Assembly: GCF_014650575.1 (NCBI RefSeq)
Contig: NZ_BMVF01000009.1
Location: 248,001-312,000, forward strand
From: Streptomyces naganishii JCM 4654
Lineage (GTDB): Bacteria > Actinomycetota > Actinomycetes > Streptomycetales > Streptomycetaceae
Reading direction: 5' to 3'
Length of the DNA stretch: 64,000 nt
The position numbers were made by a program, and so were the translations under genes. The notes under the pieces were generated by a model. It saw only the letters and a program-made list of their open reading frames with translations. It searched no databases and was not told the origin of the DNA. Positions 1 through 9,082 of the stretch are shown one piece after another (position 1 is the stretch's first letter; each line of letters opens with the position of its first letter).

Positions 1-548
1 GCTCCGGCCTCTACGGCATGCTGATCATGGCGGTCATCGCGGTGTTCATCGCCGGTCTGATGGTCGGCCGTACGCCCGAGTACCTGGGCAAGAAGATCGG
101 CGGCCGCGAGATGAAGCTGGCCGCCTGCTACATCCTCATCACCCCCGCCCTGGTGCTGGTCTTCACCGCCGCCTCCATGGCCCTGCCGACCCCGCCGCAC
201 TCGATGCTCAACTCCGGCGCGCACGGGTTCTCCGAGGTCCTGTACGCGTTCACGTCCGCGTCGAACAACAACGGTTCTGCCTTCGCCGGTCTGAACGCGA
301 ACACCGACTGGTACAACACCATGACCGGGCTCGCGATGCTGCTGGGCCGCTTCCTGCCGATGGTGTTCGTGCTGGCGCTGGCCGGCTCCCTCGCAGAGCA
401 GAAGCCCGTCCCGGTGACCGCGGGCACCCTGCGCACCGAGAAGCCGCTGTTCACCGGCCTGCTGGTGGGCGCGATCCTCATCATCACCGGTCTGACCTAC
501 TTCCCGGCCCTCGCGCTGGGTCCGCTGGCCGAGGGGCTGGCGTCATGA
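1..548 (+). CDS. kdpA: KdpA, potassium-transporting ATPase A subunit (3' part only)
   Basis: The gene enters from the left edge; its reading frame begins at base 3 and ends with TGA at 546-548, leaving about 181 C-terminal residues of a protein usually near 550 residues. KdpA is the channel-like, K+-selective membrane subunit of the KdpFABC pump. The visible part contains a selectivity-filter type loop (SASNNNGSAFAG) and several hydrophobic segments ending in a membrane helix near the C-terminus (LLVGAILIITGLTYFPALALG). The stop codon overlaps a possible ATG of the next gene (ATGA at 545), as expected of a tightly coupled kdp operon. kdpF and the operon promoter lie outside the window. Confidence 0.95.
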   Translation, partial: SGLYGMLIMAVIAVFIAGLMVGRTPEYLGKKIGGREMKLAACYILITPALVLVFTAASMALPTPPHSMLNSGAHGFSEVLYAFTSASNNNGSAFAGLNANTDWYNTMTGLAMLLGRFLPMVFVLALAGSLAEQKPVPVTAGTLRTEKPLFTGLLVGAILIITGLTYFPALALGPLAEGLAS

Positions 549-577
549 CCACTCGCATGGACAAGCAAGAGGACTCG

Positions 578-2683
578 ATGTCCACAGCCACTCCCACCCG
601 GGCGCCGCACAGCGACGTCCCCACCGGGCACAAGCCCGCCGAGGGCCGTGTCGGAGCGGGCCTCTTCGACCCCAAGGCGCTGGTCAAGTCGCTGCCGGAC
701 GCCTTCCGCAAACTCGACCCGCGGGTGATGGTCAAGTCGCCCGTGATGTTCGTGGTGTGGATCGGCTCCGTCCTGACCACCGTCTTCTCCTTCCAGCACG
801 CGAGCGACTGGTTCGGCTGGACCATCAGCGCTTGGCTGTGGCTGACGGTGATCTTCGCCAACCTGGCGGAGGCGGTCGCCGAGGGCCGCGGCAAGGCCCA
901 GGCCGACACGCTGCGCAAGGCCAAGACCGACACGGTCGCCCGTCGGCTGCTCGCGGACGGTACGTCCGAGGAGCAGGTTGCGGGCACCGAGCTGACCATC
1001 GGTGACCTGGTCGTCTGCGAGGCAGGTGACGTCATCCCCGGTGACGGCGACGTCGTCGAGGGCGTCGCGTCGGTGGACGAGTCGGCGATCACCGGTGAGT
1101 CCGCGCCGGTCATCCGCGAGTCCGGCGGTGACCGATGCGCGGTGACCGGCGGTACGAAGGTCCTGTCCGACCGGATCGTCATCAAGATCACGACGAAGCC
1201 CGGTGAGACATTCATCGACCGGATGATCAACCTGGTCGAGGGCGCGGCCCGGCAGAAGACGCCCAACGAGATCGCGCTGAACATCCTGCTGGCCTCGCTG
1301 ACCATCGTCTTCCTGCTGGCGGTGGTGACCCTGCCGCCGTTCGCGAACTACGCGGGCACGCACCTGACCATGGTCGTCCTCGTCGCCCTGCTGGTCTGCC
1401 TGATCCCGACCACGATCGGCGCCCTGCTCTCCGCGATCGGCATCGCCGGCATGGACCGACTCGTCCAGCGCAACGTGCTCGCCATGTCCGGCCGAGCGGT
1501 CGAGGCCGCCGGCGACGTGTCCACCCTGCTGCTCGACAAGACCGGCACCATCACCCTCGGCAACCGTCAGGCCGCCGAGTTCGTACCGGTCAGGGGCACC
1601 ACCGAGGCGGAGGCCGCGGACGCGGCTCAGCTGTCATCACTCGCGGACGAGACTCCGGAGGGCCGCTCGATCGTCGTCCTCGCCAAGGAGAAGTACGGGC
1701 TGCGCGAGCGGCACCAGGGCGAACTGGCCGGCGCCGAGTGGATCGAGTTCACCGCTCAGACGCGTATGTCCGGTGTGGACGTCGACGGCCGGAAGATCCG
1801 CAAGGGCGCCACCGCCTCGGTCATCGCCTGGGTGGAGGAGCAGGGCGGCACGGTCGCCGAGGACGCGGACGCGACAGCCAGCCGCATCTCCGAGGCCGGC
1901 GGCACCCCGCTGCTGGTCGCCGTGCACGACGACAAGGGCGCCCGGGTCCTCGGTGTTATCTACCTGAAGGACGTCGTCAAGGACGGCATGCGCGAGCGGT
2001 TCGAGGAACTGCGCCGCATGGGCATCAAGACCGTCATGATCACGGGTGACAACCCGCTGACCGCGAAGGCGATCGCCGAGGAGGCGGGCGTGGACGACTT
2101 CCTCGCCGAGGCCACCCCCGAGGACAAGATGGCCCTCATCAAGCGGGAGCAGGCCGGCGGCAAGCTCGTCGCGATGACCGGTGACGGTACGAACGACGCG
2201 CCCGCTCTCGCGCAGGCGGACGTCGGTGTGGCGATGAACACCGGTACGTCGGCCGCCAAGGAGGCCGGCAACATGGTCGACCTCGACTCCAACCCGACCA
2301 AGCTGATCGAGATCGTGGAGATCGGCAAGCAACTCCTCATCACCCGGGGCGCGTTGACGACGTTCTCCATCGCCAACGACGTCGCGAAGTACTTCGCGAT
2401 CATCCCGGCGCTGTTCGCGGCGGTCTACCCGGGTCTGGACAAGCTGAACATCATGCAGCTGTCCTCGCCGGACTCCGCGATCCTGTCGGCCGTCATCTTC
2501 AACGCGCTGATCATCATCGCGCTGGTGCCGCTGTCCCTGAAGGGCGTGCAATACCGGCCCATGAGCGCCGACAAGATGCTGCGCCGCAACCTCGGGATCT
2601 ACGGCATCGGCGGCCTGATCGCACCCTTCATCGGCATCAAGCTCATCGACCTGCTCATCTCCCTCATCCCCGGAATCGGCTGA
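578..2683 (+). CDS. kdpB: KdpB, P-type ATPase subunit of the K+ pump
   Basis: This is the catalytic P-type ATPase subunit that hydrolyses ATP to drive K+ uptake through KdpA. The 701-residue product carries the family signatures in order: TGES of the actuator domain at about residue 172, the phosphorylated aspartate in DKTGTITLGN at about 320, and the hinge motif TGDGTNDAP at about 534, with membrane helices before the actuator, between it and the phosphorylation domain, and at the C-terminus. I chose the ATG at 578 because GAGG lies 5 nt upstream. An in-frame ATG at 545, overlapping the kdpA stop, would add 11 residues and cannot be excluded. It lies in the operon kdpA-kdpB-kdpC. Confidence 0.96.
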   Translation: MSTATPTRAPHSDVPTGHKPAEGRVGAGLFDPKALVKSLPDAFRKLDPRVMVKSPVMFVVWIGSVLTTVFSFQHASDWFGWTISAWLWLTVIFANLAEAVAEGRGKAQADTLRKAKTDTVARRLLADGTSEEQVAGTELTIGDLVVCEAGDVIPGDGDVVEGVASVDESAITGESAPVIRESGGDRCAVTGGTKVLSDRIVIKITTKPGETFIDRMINLVEGAARQKTPNEIALNILLASLTIVFLLAVVTLPPFANYAGTHLTMVVLVALLVCLIPTTIGALLSAIGIAGMDRLVQRNVLAMSGRAVEAAGDVSTLLLDKTGTITLGNRQAAEFVPVRGTTEAEAADAAQLSSLADETPEGRSIVVLAKEKYGLRERHQGELAGAEWIEFTAQTRMSGVDVDGRKIRKGATASVIAWVEEQGGTVAEDADATASRISEAGGTPLLVAVHDDKGARVLGVIYLKDVVKDGMRERFEELRRMGIKTVMITGDNPLTAKAIAEEAGVDDFLAEATPEDKMALIKREQAGGKLVAMTGDGTNDAPALAQADVGVAMNTGTSAAKEAGNMVDLDSNPTKLIEIVEIGKQLLITRGALTTFSIANDVAKYFAIIPALFAAVYPGLDKLNIMQLSSPDSAILSAVIFNALIIIALVPLSLKGVQYRPMSADKMLRRNLGIYGIGGLIAPFIGIKLIDLLISLIPGIG

Positions 2684-2688
2684 TCGCC

Positions 2689-3357
2689 ATGAACAACTCC
2701 GTAACGAACACCGCCCGGTTGCTCGGGGCGGGCCTCCGCGCCCTCCTCGTGCTGACCCTGGTGACCGGCGTCGTCTACCCGCTGGTGATCACCGGCATCG
2801 CCCAGGGGCTGTTCCACGACAAGGCGAACGGCTCCGAGATCAGGGCTAACGGCAAGGTCGTCGGCTCGTCCCTGATCGGACAGTCGTACAACCTTCCGCT
2901 GAAGAAGGGGCAGCAGACGCCGGACGCGGACCTGAAGTGGTTCCAGGGCCGCCCGGCCAACGGCCTCGGCACGAACAGCGTCAACACGCAGTACAAGCTG
3001 ATCCTGTCCGGCGCCACCAACCTGTCCGCCGACAGCAAGGTGCTGATCAAGCAGGTGCAGGACGCCAAGGCCGCGGTCGTCAAGGACAACTCGGCGCCCG
3101 GCTACACGGTCAAGCCGTCGGACGTACCCGCGGACGCGGTGACCTCTTCCGGCTCCGGACTGGACCCGGCCATCTCCCCGGCCTACGCCGAACTCCAGGT
3201 GCACCGCGTCGCCGCGAAGAACGGCCTGCCCGTCTCCGCGGTGGAGAAGCTGGTCAAGGACCACACCGAGGGCAGGACCCTGGGCTTCATGGGTGAGCCC
3301 CGGGTGAACGTCCTGGAGCTGAACATCGCGCTCAAGGACCTTGTGGCGAAGAAGTGA
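2689..3357 (+). CDS. kdpC: KdpC, K+ pump accessory subunit
   Basis: KdpC stabilises the KdpFABC complex and is thought to raise nucleotide affinity of KdpB. The 222-residue product has the expected form: one N-terminal membrane helix (residues about 10-35, ending in the typical VVYPLVITGIAQ segment) and a soluble extracytoplasmic domain. SLIGQSYN and the PDADLKWFQGRP region match the family. It starts 5 nt after the kdpB stop, so it is almost certainly co-translated. It is slightly longer than enterobacterial KdpC (about 190 residues), mostly in the middle of the soluble domain. A strong hairpin follows it. Confidence 0.95.
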   Translation: MNNSVTNTARLLGAGLRALLVLTLVTGVVYPLVITGIAQGLFHDKANGSEIRANGKVVGSSLIGQSYNLPLKKGQQTPDADLKWFQGRPANGLGTNSVNTQYKLILSGATNLSADSKVLIKQVQDAKAAVVKDNSAPGYTVKPSDVPADAVTSSGSGLDPAISPAYAELQVHRVAAKNGLPVSAVEKLVKDHTEGRTLGFMGEPRVNVLELNIALKDLVAKK

Positions 3358-3377
3358 CCGCCTTACGCGATCCGCGA

Positions 3378-3409
3378 CGGGAGTCGGCACCCCAGGGTGC
3401 CGACTCCCG
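3378..3409 (+). terminator. Hairpin between kdpC and kdpE
   Basis: A perfect 14-bp inverted repeat (CGGGAGTCGGCACC pairing with GGTGCCGACTCCCG) around a CCAG tetraloop lies in the 79-bp gap between kdpC and kdpE. No U-tract follows, as is common for actinobacterial terminators. It could end part of the kdpABC transcripts or act as an mRNA stabiliser, letting the pump be made in excess over the sensor pair. Confidence 0.75.
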
Positions 3410-3436
3410 CAGGCATGACAGGAAAGGCACACACCC

Positions 3437-4120
3437 ATGACCAGGGTGCTCGTGGTGGAGGACGACCCGCAGCTGGTACGGGCCCTCGTGATCAACCTGC
3501 AGGCACGTCACTACGGCGTGGACGCCGCCCCCGACGGGGCCACCGCGCTCCGCCTGGCCGCCGCCCGTCAGCCGGACGTGGTGATGCTCGATCTCGGTCT
3601 GCCCGACATGGACGGCGTCGATGTCATCACGGCCCTGCGCGGCTGGACCCGTGTCCCGATCCTGGTCCTCTCCGCCCGTCAGGCGTCCGACGAGAAGGTC
3701 GCGGCCCTCGACGCGGGCGCCGACGACTATGTCACCAAGCCGTTCAGCATGGATGAGCTGCTGGCCCGGCTGCGGGCCGCCGTCCGCCGCACCGAGGACA
3801 CCCCGCTGGTCCCCGAGACCACGCTGGTGCAGACGGAGGACTTCACCCTCGATCTGCTCGCCAAGAAGGCTGTACGGGACGGGTGCGACGTACGCCTGAC
3901 CCCGACCGAATGGCATCTGCTGGAGATCCTGGTCGCCAATCCCGGCCGGCTGATCACCCAGAAGCAGCTGCTCCAGGAGGTGTGGGGGGTCTCGCAGAGC
4001 AACAAGACCAACTACCTGCGCGTCTACATGGCCCAGCTGCGACGCAAACTGGAATCGGACCCCTCCCACCCCCGCTATCTCATCACCGAGCCCGGCATGG
4101 GCTACCGCTACGAAGGGTGA
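3437..4120 (+). CDS. kdpE: KdpE, OmpR-family response regulator
   Basis: KdpE is the response regulator that activates kdpABC when K+ or turgor falls. The 227-residue product has a receiver domain (acidic pair D9/D10, phospho-acceptor D52 in VVMLDLGLPDMDG, lysine in TKPF near 102) and a C-terminal OmpR-type winged helix (ending in YLRVYMAQLRRKLE and GMGYRYEG). AGGAAAGG sits about 8 nt before the ATG at 3437. Unlike in enterobacteria, kdpE precedes kdpD, and the kdpD start lies within a few bases of its stop. Confidence 0.95.
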   Translation: MTRVLVVEDDPQLVRALVINLQARHYGVDAAPDGATALRLAAARQPDVVMLDLGLPDMDGVDVITALRGWTRVPILVLSARQASDEKVAALDAGADDYVTKPFSMDELLARLRAAVRRTEDTPLVPETTLVQTEDFTLDLLAKKAVRDGCDVRLTPTEWHLLEILVANPGRLITQKQLLQEVWGVSQSNKTNYLRVYMAQLRRKLESDPSHPRYLITEPGMGYRYEG

Positions 4121-4122
4121 AC

Positions 4123-6669
4123 ATGGCACGCGGCAAGCTCCGGATCTATCTCGGCGCGGCGCCCGGCGTCGGCAAGACCTACGCCATGCTCTCCGAGGCG
4201 CACCGTCGGGTGGAGCGGGGTACCGACTGCGTCGTGGCCTTCGTGGAACACCACAGGCGGCCGCGCACCGAGGTGATGCTGCACGGCCTGGAACAGGTGC
4301 CGCGCAAGGAGATCGAGTACCGGGACAGCACCTTCACCGAGATGGACGTCGACGCCGTCCTCGCCCGACACCCCCAGGTCGCCCTGGTCGACGAACTCGC
4401 CCACACCAACGTTCCCGGCTCGCGCAACGCCAAGCGCTGGCAGGACGTGGAGGAGCTGCTCGCCGCCGGGATCGACGTGATCTCCACGGTCAACATCCAG
4501 CACCTCGAATCGCTGGGTGACGTCGTGGAGTCGATCACGGGGGTGCGGCAGCGCGAGACCGTCCCGGACGAGGTCGTACGGCGGGCCGACCAGATCGAGC
4601 TGGTCGACATGTCCCCGGAGGCGCTGCGCCGCCGGATGGCGCACGGCAACATCTACAGGCCGGACAAGGTCGACGCGGCGCTTTCCAACTACTTCCGCCC
4701 CGGCAACCTCACCGCACTGCGCGAGCTGGCCCTGCTGTGGGTGGCCGACCGGGTCGACGAGCACCTCCAGCGGTACCGCAGCGACCACCGGGTCTCCCGC
4801 ATCTGGGGCTCGCGCGAACGGATCGTCGTCGGACTCACCGGCGGCCCCGAGGGACGCACCCTTATCCGCCGCGCTGCCCGGCTCGCCGAGAAGGGAGCCG
4901 GGGGCGAGGTCCTGGCCGTCTACATCTCCCGCAGCGACGGCCTGACATCGGCCTCCCCGAAGGAACTGGCCGTCCAGCGCACCCTCGTGGAGGACCTGGG
5001 CGGCACCTTCCACCACGTCGTCGGCGACGACATCCCCGCCGCCCTGCTCGACTTCGCCCGAGGCGTCAACGCCACCCAGATCGTCCTCGGCGTCTCCCGC
5101 CGCAAGGGCTGGCAGTACGTTTTCGGGCCCGGCGTCGGCGCGACGGTGGCCCGGGAATCCGGCCCTGACCTCGACGTCCACCTCATCACCCACGACGAGG
5201 TGGGCAAGGGCCGAGGACTTCCCGTCCCCGGCAGGGGCGCGCGGCTCGGCCGGACCAGGCTGATCTGGGGCTGGCTGACCGGAATCGCCGGACCGCTGCT
5301 GCTGACCTGGCTCCTGAGCAGTGTCATCCCCGACATCGGGCTGGCCAACGACATGCTCCTGTTCCTGACCCTCACGGTGGCGGCGGCCCTGCTCGGCGGC
5401 CTCCTCCCCGCCCTGGCCTCGGCGGTGGTCGGATCCGCACTGCTGAACTGGTACTTCACCCCACCAGTCCACACCTGGACGATCGCCGACCCGAAGAACA
5501 TCGTCGCCATCGCCGTGTTCTTCGGCGTCGCCGTCTCCGTCGCGTCCGTGGTGGACCTGGCCGCCCGCCGCACCCACCAGGCGGCCCGGCTGAGGGCCGA
5601 GTCGGAGATCCTCTCCTTCCTTGCGGGCAATGTGCTGCGCGGCGAGACCACCCTGGAAGCCCTCCTGGACCGGGTCCGCGAGACCTTCGGCATGGAGTCG
5701 GCGGCCCTGCTGGAACGCGAGAGCGACATCGCGCCCTGGACCTGTGCCGGCAGCGTTGGCCCCCGCCCCTGCACCACCCCCGACGACGCGGACGTCGACG
5801 TGCCCGTCGGCGACCACATGTCACTCTCCCTCTCCGGCCGGGTCCTGCCCGCCGAGGACCGCCGGGTGCTCGCGGCGTTCGCCGCGCAGGCCGCCGTCGT
5901 CCTGGACCGCCAGCGCCTGCAGCAGAAGGCAGACGAGGCCAAGGAACTGGCCGAGGGCAACCGCATCCGCACCGCCCTGCTCGCCGCCGTCAGCCACGAC
6001 CTGCGCACTCCGCTCGCCGGCATCAAGGCCGCCGTCACCTCCCTCCGCTCCGACGACGTCGAATGGTCGCCCCAGGACCAGGCCGATCTCCTGGAGGCCA
6101 TCGAGGAGGGCGCCGACCGCCTGGACCACCTGGTCGGCAACCTCCTCGACATGTCCCGTCTCCAGACCGGCACGGTCACGCCGATCATCCGCGAGACCGA
6201 CCTGGACGAGGTGATCCCGATGGCACTGGGCGGCGTACCGGAGGACAGCGTGGAGCTGGATGTCCCGGAGACCCTGCCGATGGTCGACGTCGACCGGGGC
6301 CTGCTGGAGCGCTCGGTCGCCAACGTGGTCGAGAACGCGGTGAAGTACAGCCCGCCGGGGGAGCCGGTCCTGGTCTCGGCCAGCGCGATCGCGGACCGGG
6401 TGGAGGTCCGGGTCGTGGACCGCGGCCCCGGCGTCCCGGACGAGGCCAAGTCCCGCATCTTCGAACCTTTCCAGCGCTACGGCGACTCACCGCGCGGCAC
6501 CGGCGTCGGCCTTGGCCTTGCGGTCGCGCGCGGCTTCGCCGAGGCCATCGGCGGCACCCTCAACGCCGAGGACACCCCCGGCGGCGGCCTCACCATGGTC
6601 CTCACCCTGCCGACGGCACCCGGGCGCCGCCCGGAGGAGCCCGACCGCACATCCGCTGTCAGGAGGTGA
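4123..6669 (+). CDS. kdpD: KdpD, K+/turgor sensor histidine kinase
   Basis: This is the membrane sensor kinase partner of KdpE. The 848-residue product contains the full KdpD order: N-terminal KdpD domain with a Walker A-like GAAPGVGKT at residues 11-19, a USP-like domain, four closely spaced membrane helices (about residues 385-490), a GAF-like region, a HisKA box with H625 in AVSHDLRTPL, and a HATPase domain with N box (NVVENAVKYS) and GTGVGLGLAVARG. The ATG at 4123 follows GAAGGG by 5 nt. A GTG at 4117 overlapping the kdpE stop is an alternative. An upstream extension of the open frame into kdpE is not coding. Confidence 0.95.
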   Translation: MARGKLRIYLGAAPGVGKTYAMLSEAHRRVERGTDCVVAFVEHHRRPRTEVMLHGLEQVPRKEIEYRDSTFTEMDVDAVLARHPQVALVDELAHTNVPGSRNAKRWQDVEELLAAGIDVISTVNIQHLESLGDVVESITGVRQRETVPDEVVRRADQIELVDMSPEALRRRMAHGNIYRPDKVDAALSNYFRPGNLTALRELALLWVADRVDEHLQRYRSDHRVSRIWGSRERIVVGLTGGPEGRTLIRRAARLAEKGAGGEVLAVYISRSDGLTSASPKELAVQRTLVEDLGGTFHHVVGDDIPAALLDFARGVNATQIVLGVSRRKGWQYVFGPGVGATVARESGPDLDVHLITHDEVGKGRGLPVPGRGARLGRTRLIWGWLTGIAGPLLLTWLLSSVIPDIGLANDMLLFLTLTVAAALLGGLLPALASAVVGSALLNWYFTPPVHTWTIADPKNIVAIAVFFGVAVSVASVVDLAARRTHQAARLRAESEILSFLAGNVLRGETTLEALLDRVRETFGMESAALLERESDIAPWTCAGSVGPRPCTTPDDADVDVPVGDHMSLSLSGRVLPAEDRRVLAAFAAQAAVVLDRQRLQQKADEAKELAEGNRIRTALLAAVSHDLRTPLAGIKAAVTSLRSDDVEWSPQDQADLLEAIEEGADRLDHLVGNLLDMSRLQTGTVTPIIRETDLDEVIPMALGGVPEDSVELDVPETLPMVDVDRGLLERSVANVVENAVKYSPPGEPVLVSASAIADRVEVRVVDRGPGVPDEAKSRIFEPFQRYGDSPRGTGVGLGLAVARGFAEAIGGTLNAEDTPGGGLTMVLTLPTAPGRRPEEPDRTSAVRR

Positions 6670-6690
6670 GCAGCCGAGCCTCCGAGGGCC

Positions 6691-7062
6691 TCAGACGACG
6701 GGCGGAGCCGTGGCGAACTCCTTCCACATCCGCTGCGTGTCCAGCCGCAGCCCCAGCACGTTACGGCGGTGCACGGCCCTGAGTCCGGCCTCCAGTGGTG
6801 AGGGCGGCACCGCAAGGACCGGGCAGGTGGCGTGGGCGAGGCAGTACCGGCTCACCGAAGGCCGCAGCACCCGGTGCAGCCACCCATGCCGCCCGGCACC
6901 GACGACCAGAACGTCCTGCTCGCCCTCAGCGATCCGCACGGGCACAGGCCCCGGAGCGCCCCGGGCGACGAGAGCCTGCAGGGGAAGGCCCGCCACGCCG
7001 GCGCCGAACACCTCTGCGAGCGCGGTGACCAGCTTCTCCCTCGCCCGGCGCTGCCAATGATC
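6691..7062 (-). pseudogene. Universal stress protein, 5'-truncated remnant
   Basis: The minus strand from about 7062 to the stop at 6691 encodes some 123 C-terminal residues of a UspA-family protein. Recognisable parts are WQRRAREKLVTALAEVFGAG, the nucleotide-binding loop (LVVGAGRHGWLHRVLRPS) and the terminal strand CPVLAVPPSPL. Actinobacterial Usp proteins of this type have two domains, and everything before this C-terminal piece is missing. The frame ends abruptly where similarity to an IS110 transposase begins. Both partners are cut at the junction, so it is a deletion scar rather than a clean insertion. Usp genes often accompany kdp in actinomycetes. Confidence 0.8.
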
Positions 7063-8050
7063 GGCACCGAGGAGTTCCCGGCCAGTGCGGCTGGATACCG
7101 AGACCTGCTGGGGTGGGCCAGGGCGTCGGGTATGGTCCGGCGGGCCGGAGTGGAAGGGAGCGGGCCGGAGTGGAAGGGACCGGTTCCTTCGGGGCCGTCT
7201 TGTCCCGTTATCTGCTGGCCCAGGGTGTGGACGTTTTCGATGTGAATCGGTTCGACCGGGCCGACCGCCGTCGGCGCGGCAAGTCCGACTCGCTCGATGC
7301 CGAGAACGCGGCCCGGGCAGTGCTGAGTGGGCGGGCGCGCGCCCAGGCCAAGACGGGCGACGGGCCGGTGGAGATCGCCCGGATGTACAAGCTGGCCAAG
7401 GACTCGGCGGTCAAGGCCCGCACCCAGGCGATCAACCAGCTCAAGGCCGTCCTCATCCGTGCCGATCCGCAGCTGAGGGAGGAACTGGCCGGGCTGGGCA
7501 ACGCAGAGCTCTTCCGCACCTGCGCACGGCTTTGTCGACGACAGCCCGAACGACGAGGCCGACGAAGGGGCGGCGCTCCACGCCACCCACGTCACCCTGG
7601 GTCTCCTGGCCCGGCGCGTCAGGCAGCTCAGCGAAGAGATCCAGGGCCTGGAAGGCCGCCTGACCCGGCTGGTGGACCGCCACGCTCCCCAGTTGCTCGA
7701 GGTGGTGGGCATCGGTCCGGACACCGCCGTCACTTTGCTGATCACGATCGGGGACAACCCGGAACGCCTGGGCAGTGAGGCGTCTTTCGCGGCGCTGTGC
7801 GGGGTCAGCCCGGTCGAGCGTTCGTCGGGCAGTCGGCAGTACCGGCGCCTCAACCGGGGCGGCGACCGGCAGGCGAACGCGGCCCTGCACCGGACCGTGC
7901 AGACCCGCCTGCGCGTCGACCCGCGCACCCAGTACTACTACGAACGCCGCAGCAAGGAGGGCAAAACCCGACGTGAAATCGTCCGAACCCTCAAGCGCTA
8001 CGCGGCCCGAGAGGTCTTCCACCTGGTCACACCTGTGCAGTCTCAACCTC
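7063..8050 (+). pseudogene. IS110-family transposase, truncated and frameshifted
   Basis: Three frames in succession match the intact IS110 transposase encoded at 36531-37628. The match starts near residue 45 (GTEEFPASAAGYRDLLGWAR), so the catalytic N-terminus with the first aspartate is missing. The frame breaks at 7141-7180, where a 20-bp unit is tandemly duplicated with one mismatch (CGGGCCGGAGTGGAAGGGAG/C), and again near 7530. Later conserved stretches are KDSAVKARTQAINQLKAVL, the serine-containing TEASFAALCGVSPVE-like motif, and RLNRGGDRQANAALH. At nucleotide level it clearly differs throughout from the intact copy, so it is a related but distinct element. Confidence 0.9.
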
Positions 8051-8090
8051 CGTTACAGGGGCAGTCGTGAGACGTGAGAGGGTCTGGGGC

Positions 8091-8190
8091 GTGAGTGAGA
8101 CACCCCCGAACACCCTGCAATACCGCTTCGACGGGCCAGAAGACGCTCCGGTCCTGATCCTGGGTCCCTCACTGGGTACCACATGGCACA
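8091..8190 (+). pseudogene. Duplicated 5' end of pcaL
   Basis: Bases 8051-8190 align without gaps to 37621-37760, the end of the IS110 element and the start of pcaL. From 8068 on there is one mismatch in 123 bp. The stub therefore encodes the first 33 codons of PcaL, from the GTG at 8091 (VSETPPNTLQYRF...), then leaves homology at 8190 and hits a stop (TAG at about 8196). It cannot make an enzyme. The near identity contrasts with the diverged transposase copies immediately upstream. Confidence 0.92.
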
Positions 8191-8733
8191 GGTTGTAGAG
8201 ACCGTCCAGGGGCGTCTACGCCAGTCCAGCGCGTGCATGAAACTCCAGGTCAGAGCGTTCTGGTCCGTGAGGGGCCGCCCAGTCGGTGATTGCTGGGTGA
8301 TAGACGAGTGATACGGCGAGGCCCCGCCGGGGCCCTTCCTGCCGGGACTCTACGCTGAGCCCTGAGACGGCGCACCCGCACCGGATCGCTCCGGTGCGGC
8401 TGCGCCGTGAGACCGGCTGCGCTGGCGCGGACGATGCAGTCGGCGGCTCACGCAGTCTGGGTTCTTGCGACGATCTGGGAGTGCCTGATTTGCGATCGCA
8501 CCCTCCTACTCGTCCGTAACGATCCGCGTAGCGCACGGCGCGCCCCGGCCACGCGCGGGTAGGGACGTGAATGACGAGGCGGTGGCCCCGCTGTCCGCCC
8601 ACGGTGATCTCGCCGGGCGCTGACCTGACCAACCCGGTGGCCGTCGACCGACTGCGGGACGTGTCCGCCACTCAGGGGAGGCTCCCAGGGAAGACATAAG
8701 TCTGGATAGGGCGTTGGAAGGGCGCCTTCCAGT
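8191..8733. other. Region without a recognisable gene
   Basis: No convincing gene was seen. A minus-strand open frame covers 8216-8671 (151 codons), but its composition is arginine- and serine-rich and matches nothing I recognise. The stretch starts exactly where homology to pcaL stops and holds the strong hairpin at 8367-8408. GC content begins to fall toward its right end. It probably consists of degraded insertion-related DNA. Confidence 0.5.
8367..8408. terminator. 18-bp hairpin in orphan region
   Basis: ACGGCGCA pairs with TGCGCCGT and CCGCACCGGA with TCCGGTGCGG around a TCGC loop, with one opposed C/C mismatch, giving an 18-bp stem. No T-tract flanks it on either side. It could be a terminator left from a lost gene or part of a mobile-element end. 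Confidence 0.55.
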
Positions 8734-8940
8734 TCAGGTAAGCCCTGCTCCTGTAAAGAAACTTAGGAATTCGTTGATACTTCCCGTGTCCCCGCTCGTG
8801 GATTTGGCGGCAGCCATTCTCGCGTAGGGTGCAGATTGTTGTAGAGCAATTTCGGCGTGCACTCGATGTGTAGATCTGCTGATGAAAATCGCAGTTGCAA
8901 CGGCGGTGATCGACGCAAGGAAAAGAATAAATCCTGCCAT
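8734..8940 (-). CDS. Possible small membrane protein, unknown
   Basis: This 68-codon frame begins with a hydrophobic N-terminal helix (AGFILFLASITAVATAIFI) followed by a polar segment. It lies in a stretch of clearly lower GC than the rest of the window, next to the secreted protein gene at 9083, with which it is divergent. No family is recognised, and the GAGG before its ATG is too close for a good ribosome-binding site. It may be a real small protein on transferred DNA or a chance frame. Confidence 0.3.
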   Translation of the reverse strand: MAGFILFLASITAVATAIFISRSTHRVHAEIALQQSAPYARMAAAKSTSGDTGSINEFLSFFTGAGLT

Positions 8941-9082
8941 GCCTCAAATGGTCGAATGTTGCCGCGCTTTGAGGCTCTCGCTTGGGCTGAATGGATGATA
9001 CTTGCCTTGTTGGATTGCCATCGAGGAGCGCTGATCCTTAGCCTGTCCATGCATGCAAGATCACCGAGGGAGCGGGTTTCGA

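Noticed and set aside
3883..4122. Upstream extension of the kdpD frame into kdpE
   Set aside because: The extra 80 residues overlap the kdpE winged-helix domain in another frame and have no KdpD similarity; the ribosome-binding site before 4123 and the MARGKLRIYLGAAPGVGKT start fix the true beginning.
4108..5817. Long minus-strand frame opposite kdpD (569 codons)
   Set aside because: It is the reverse-strand shadow of a strongly biased high-GC gene, rich in Gly, Val, His and Arg and without known motifs. The same applies to the other long antisense frames opposite kdpB, ClpC-like, pucR, hydA, the NCS1 gene and the NRPS.
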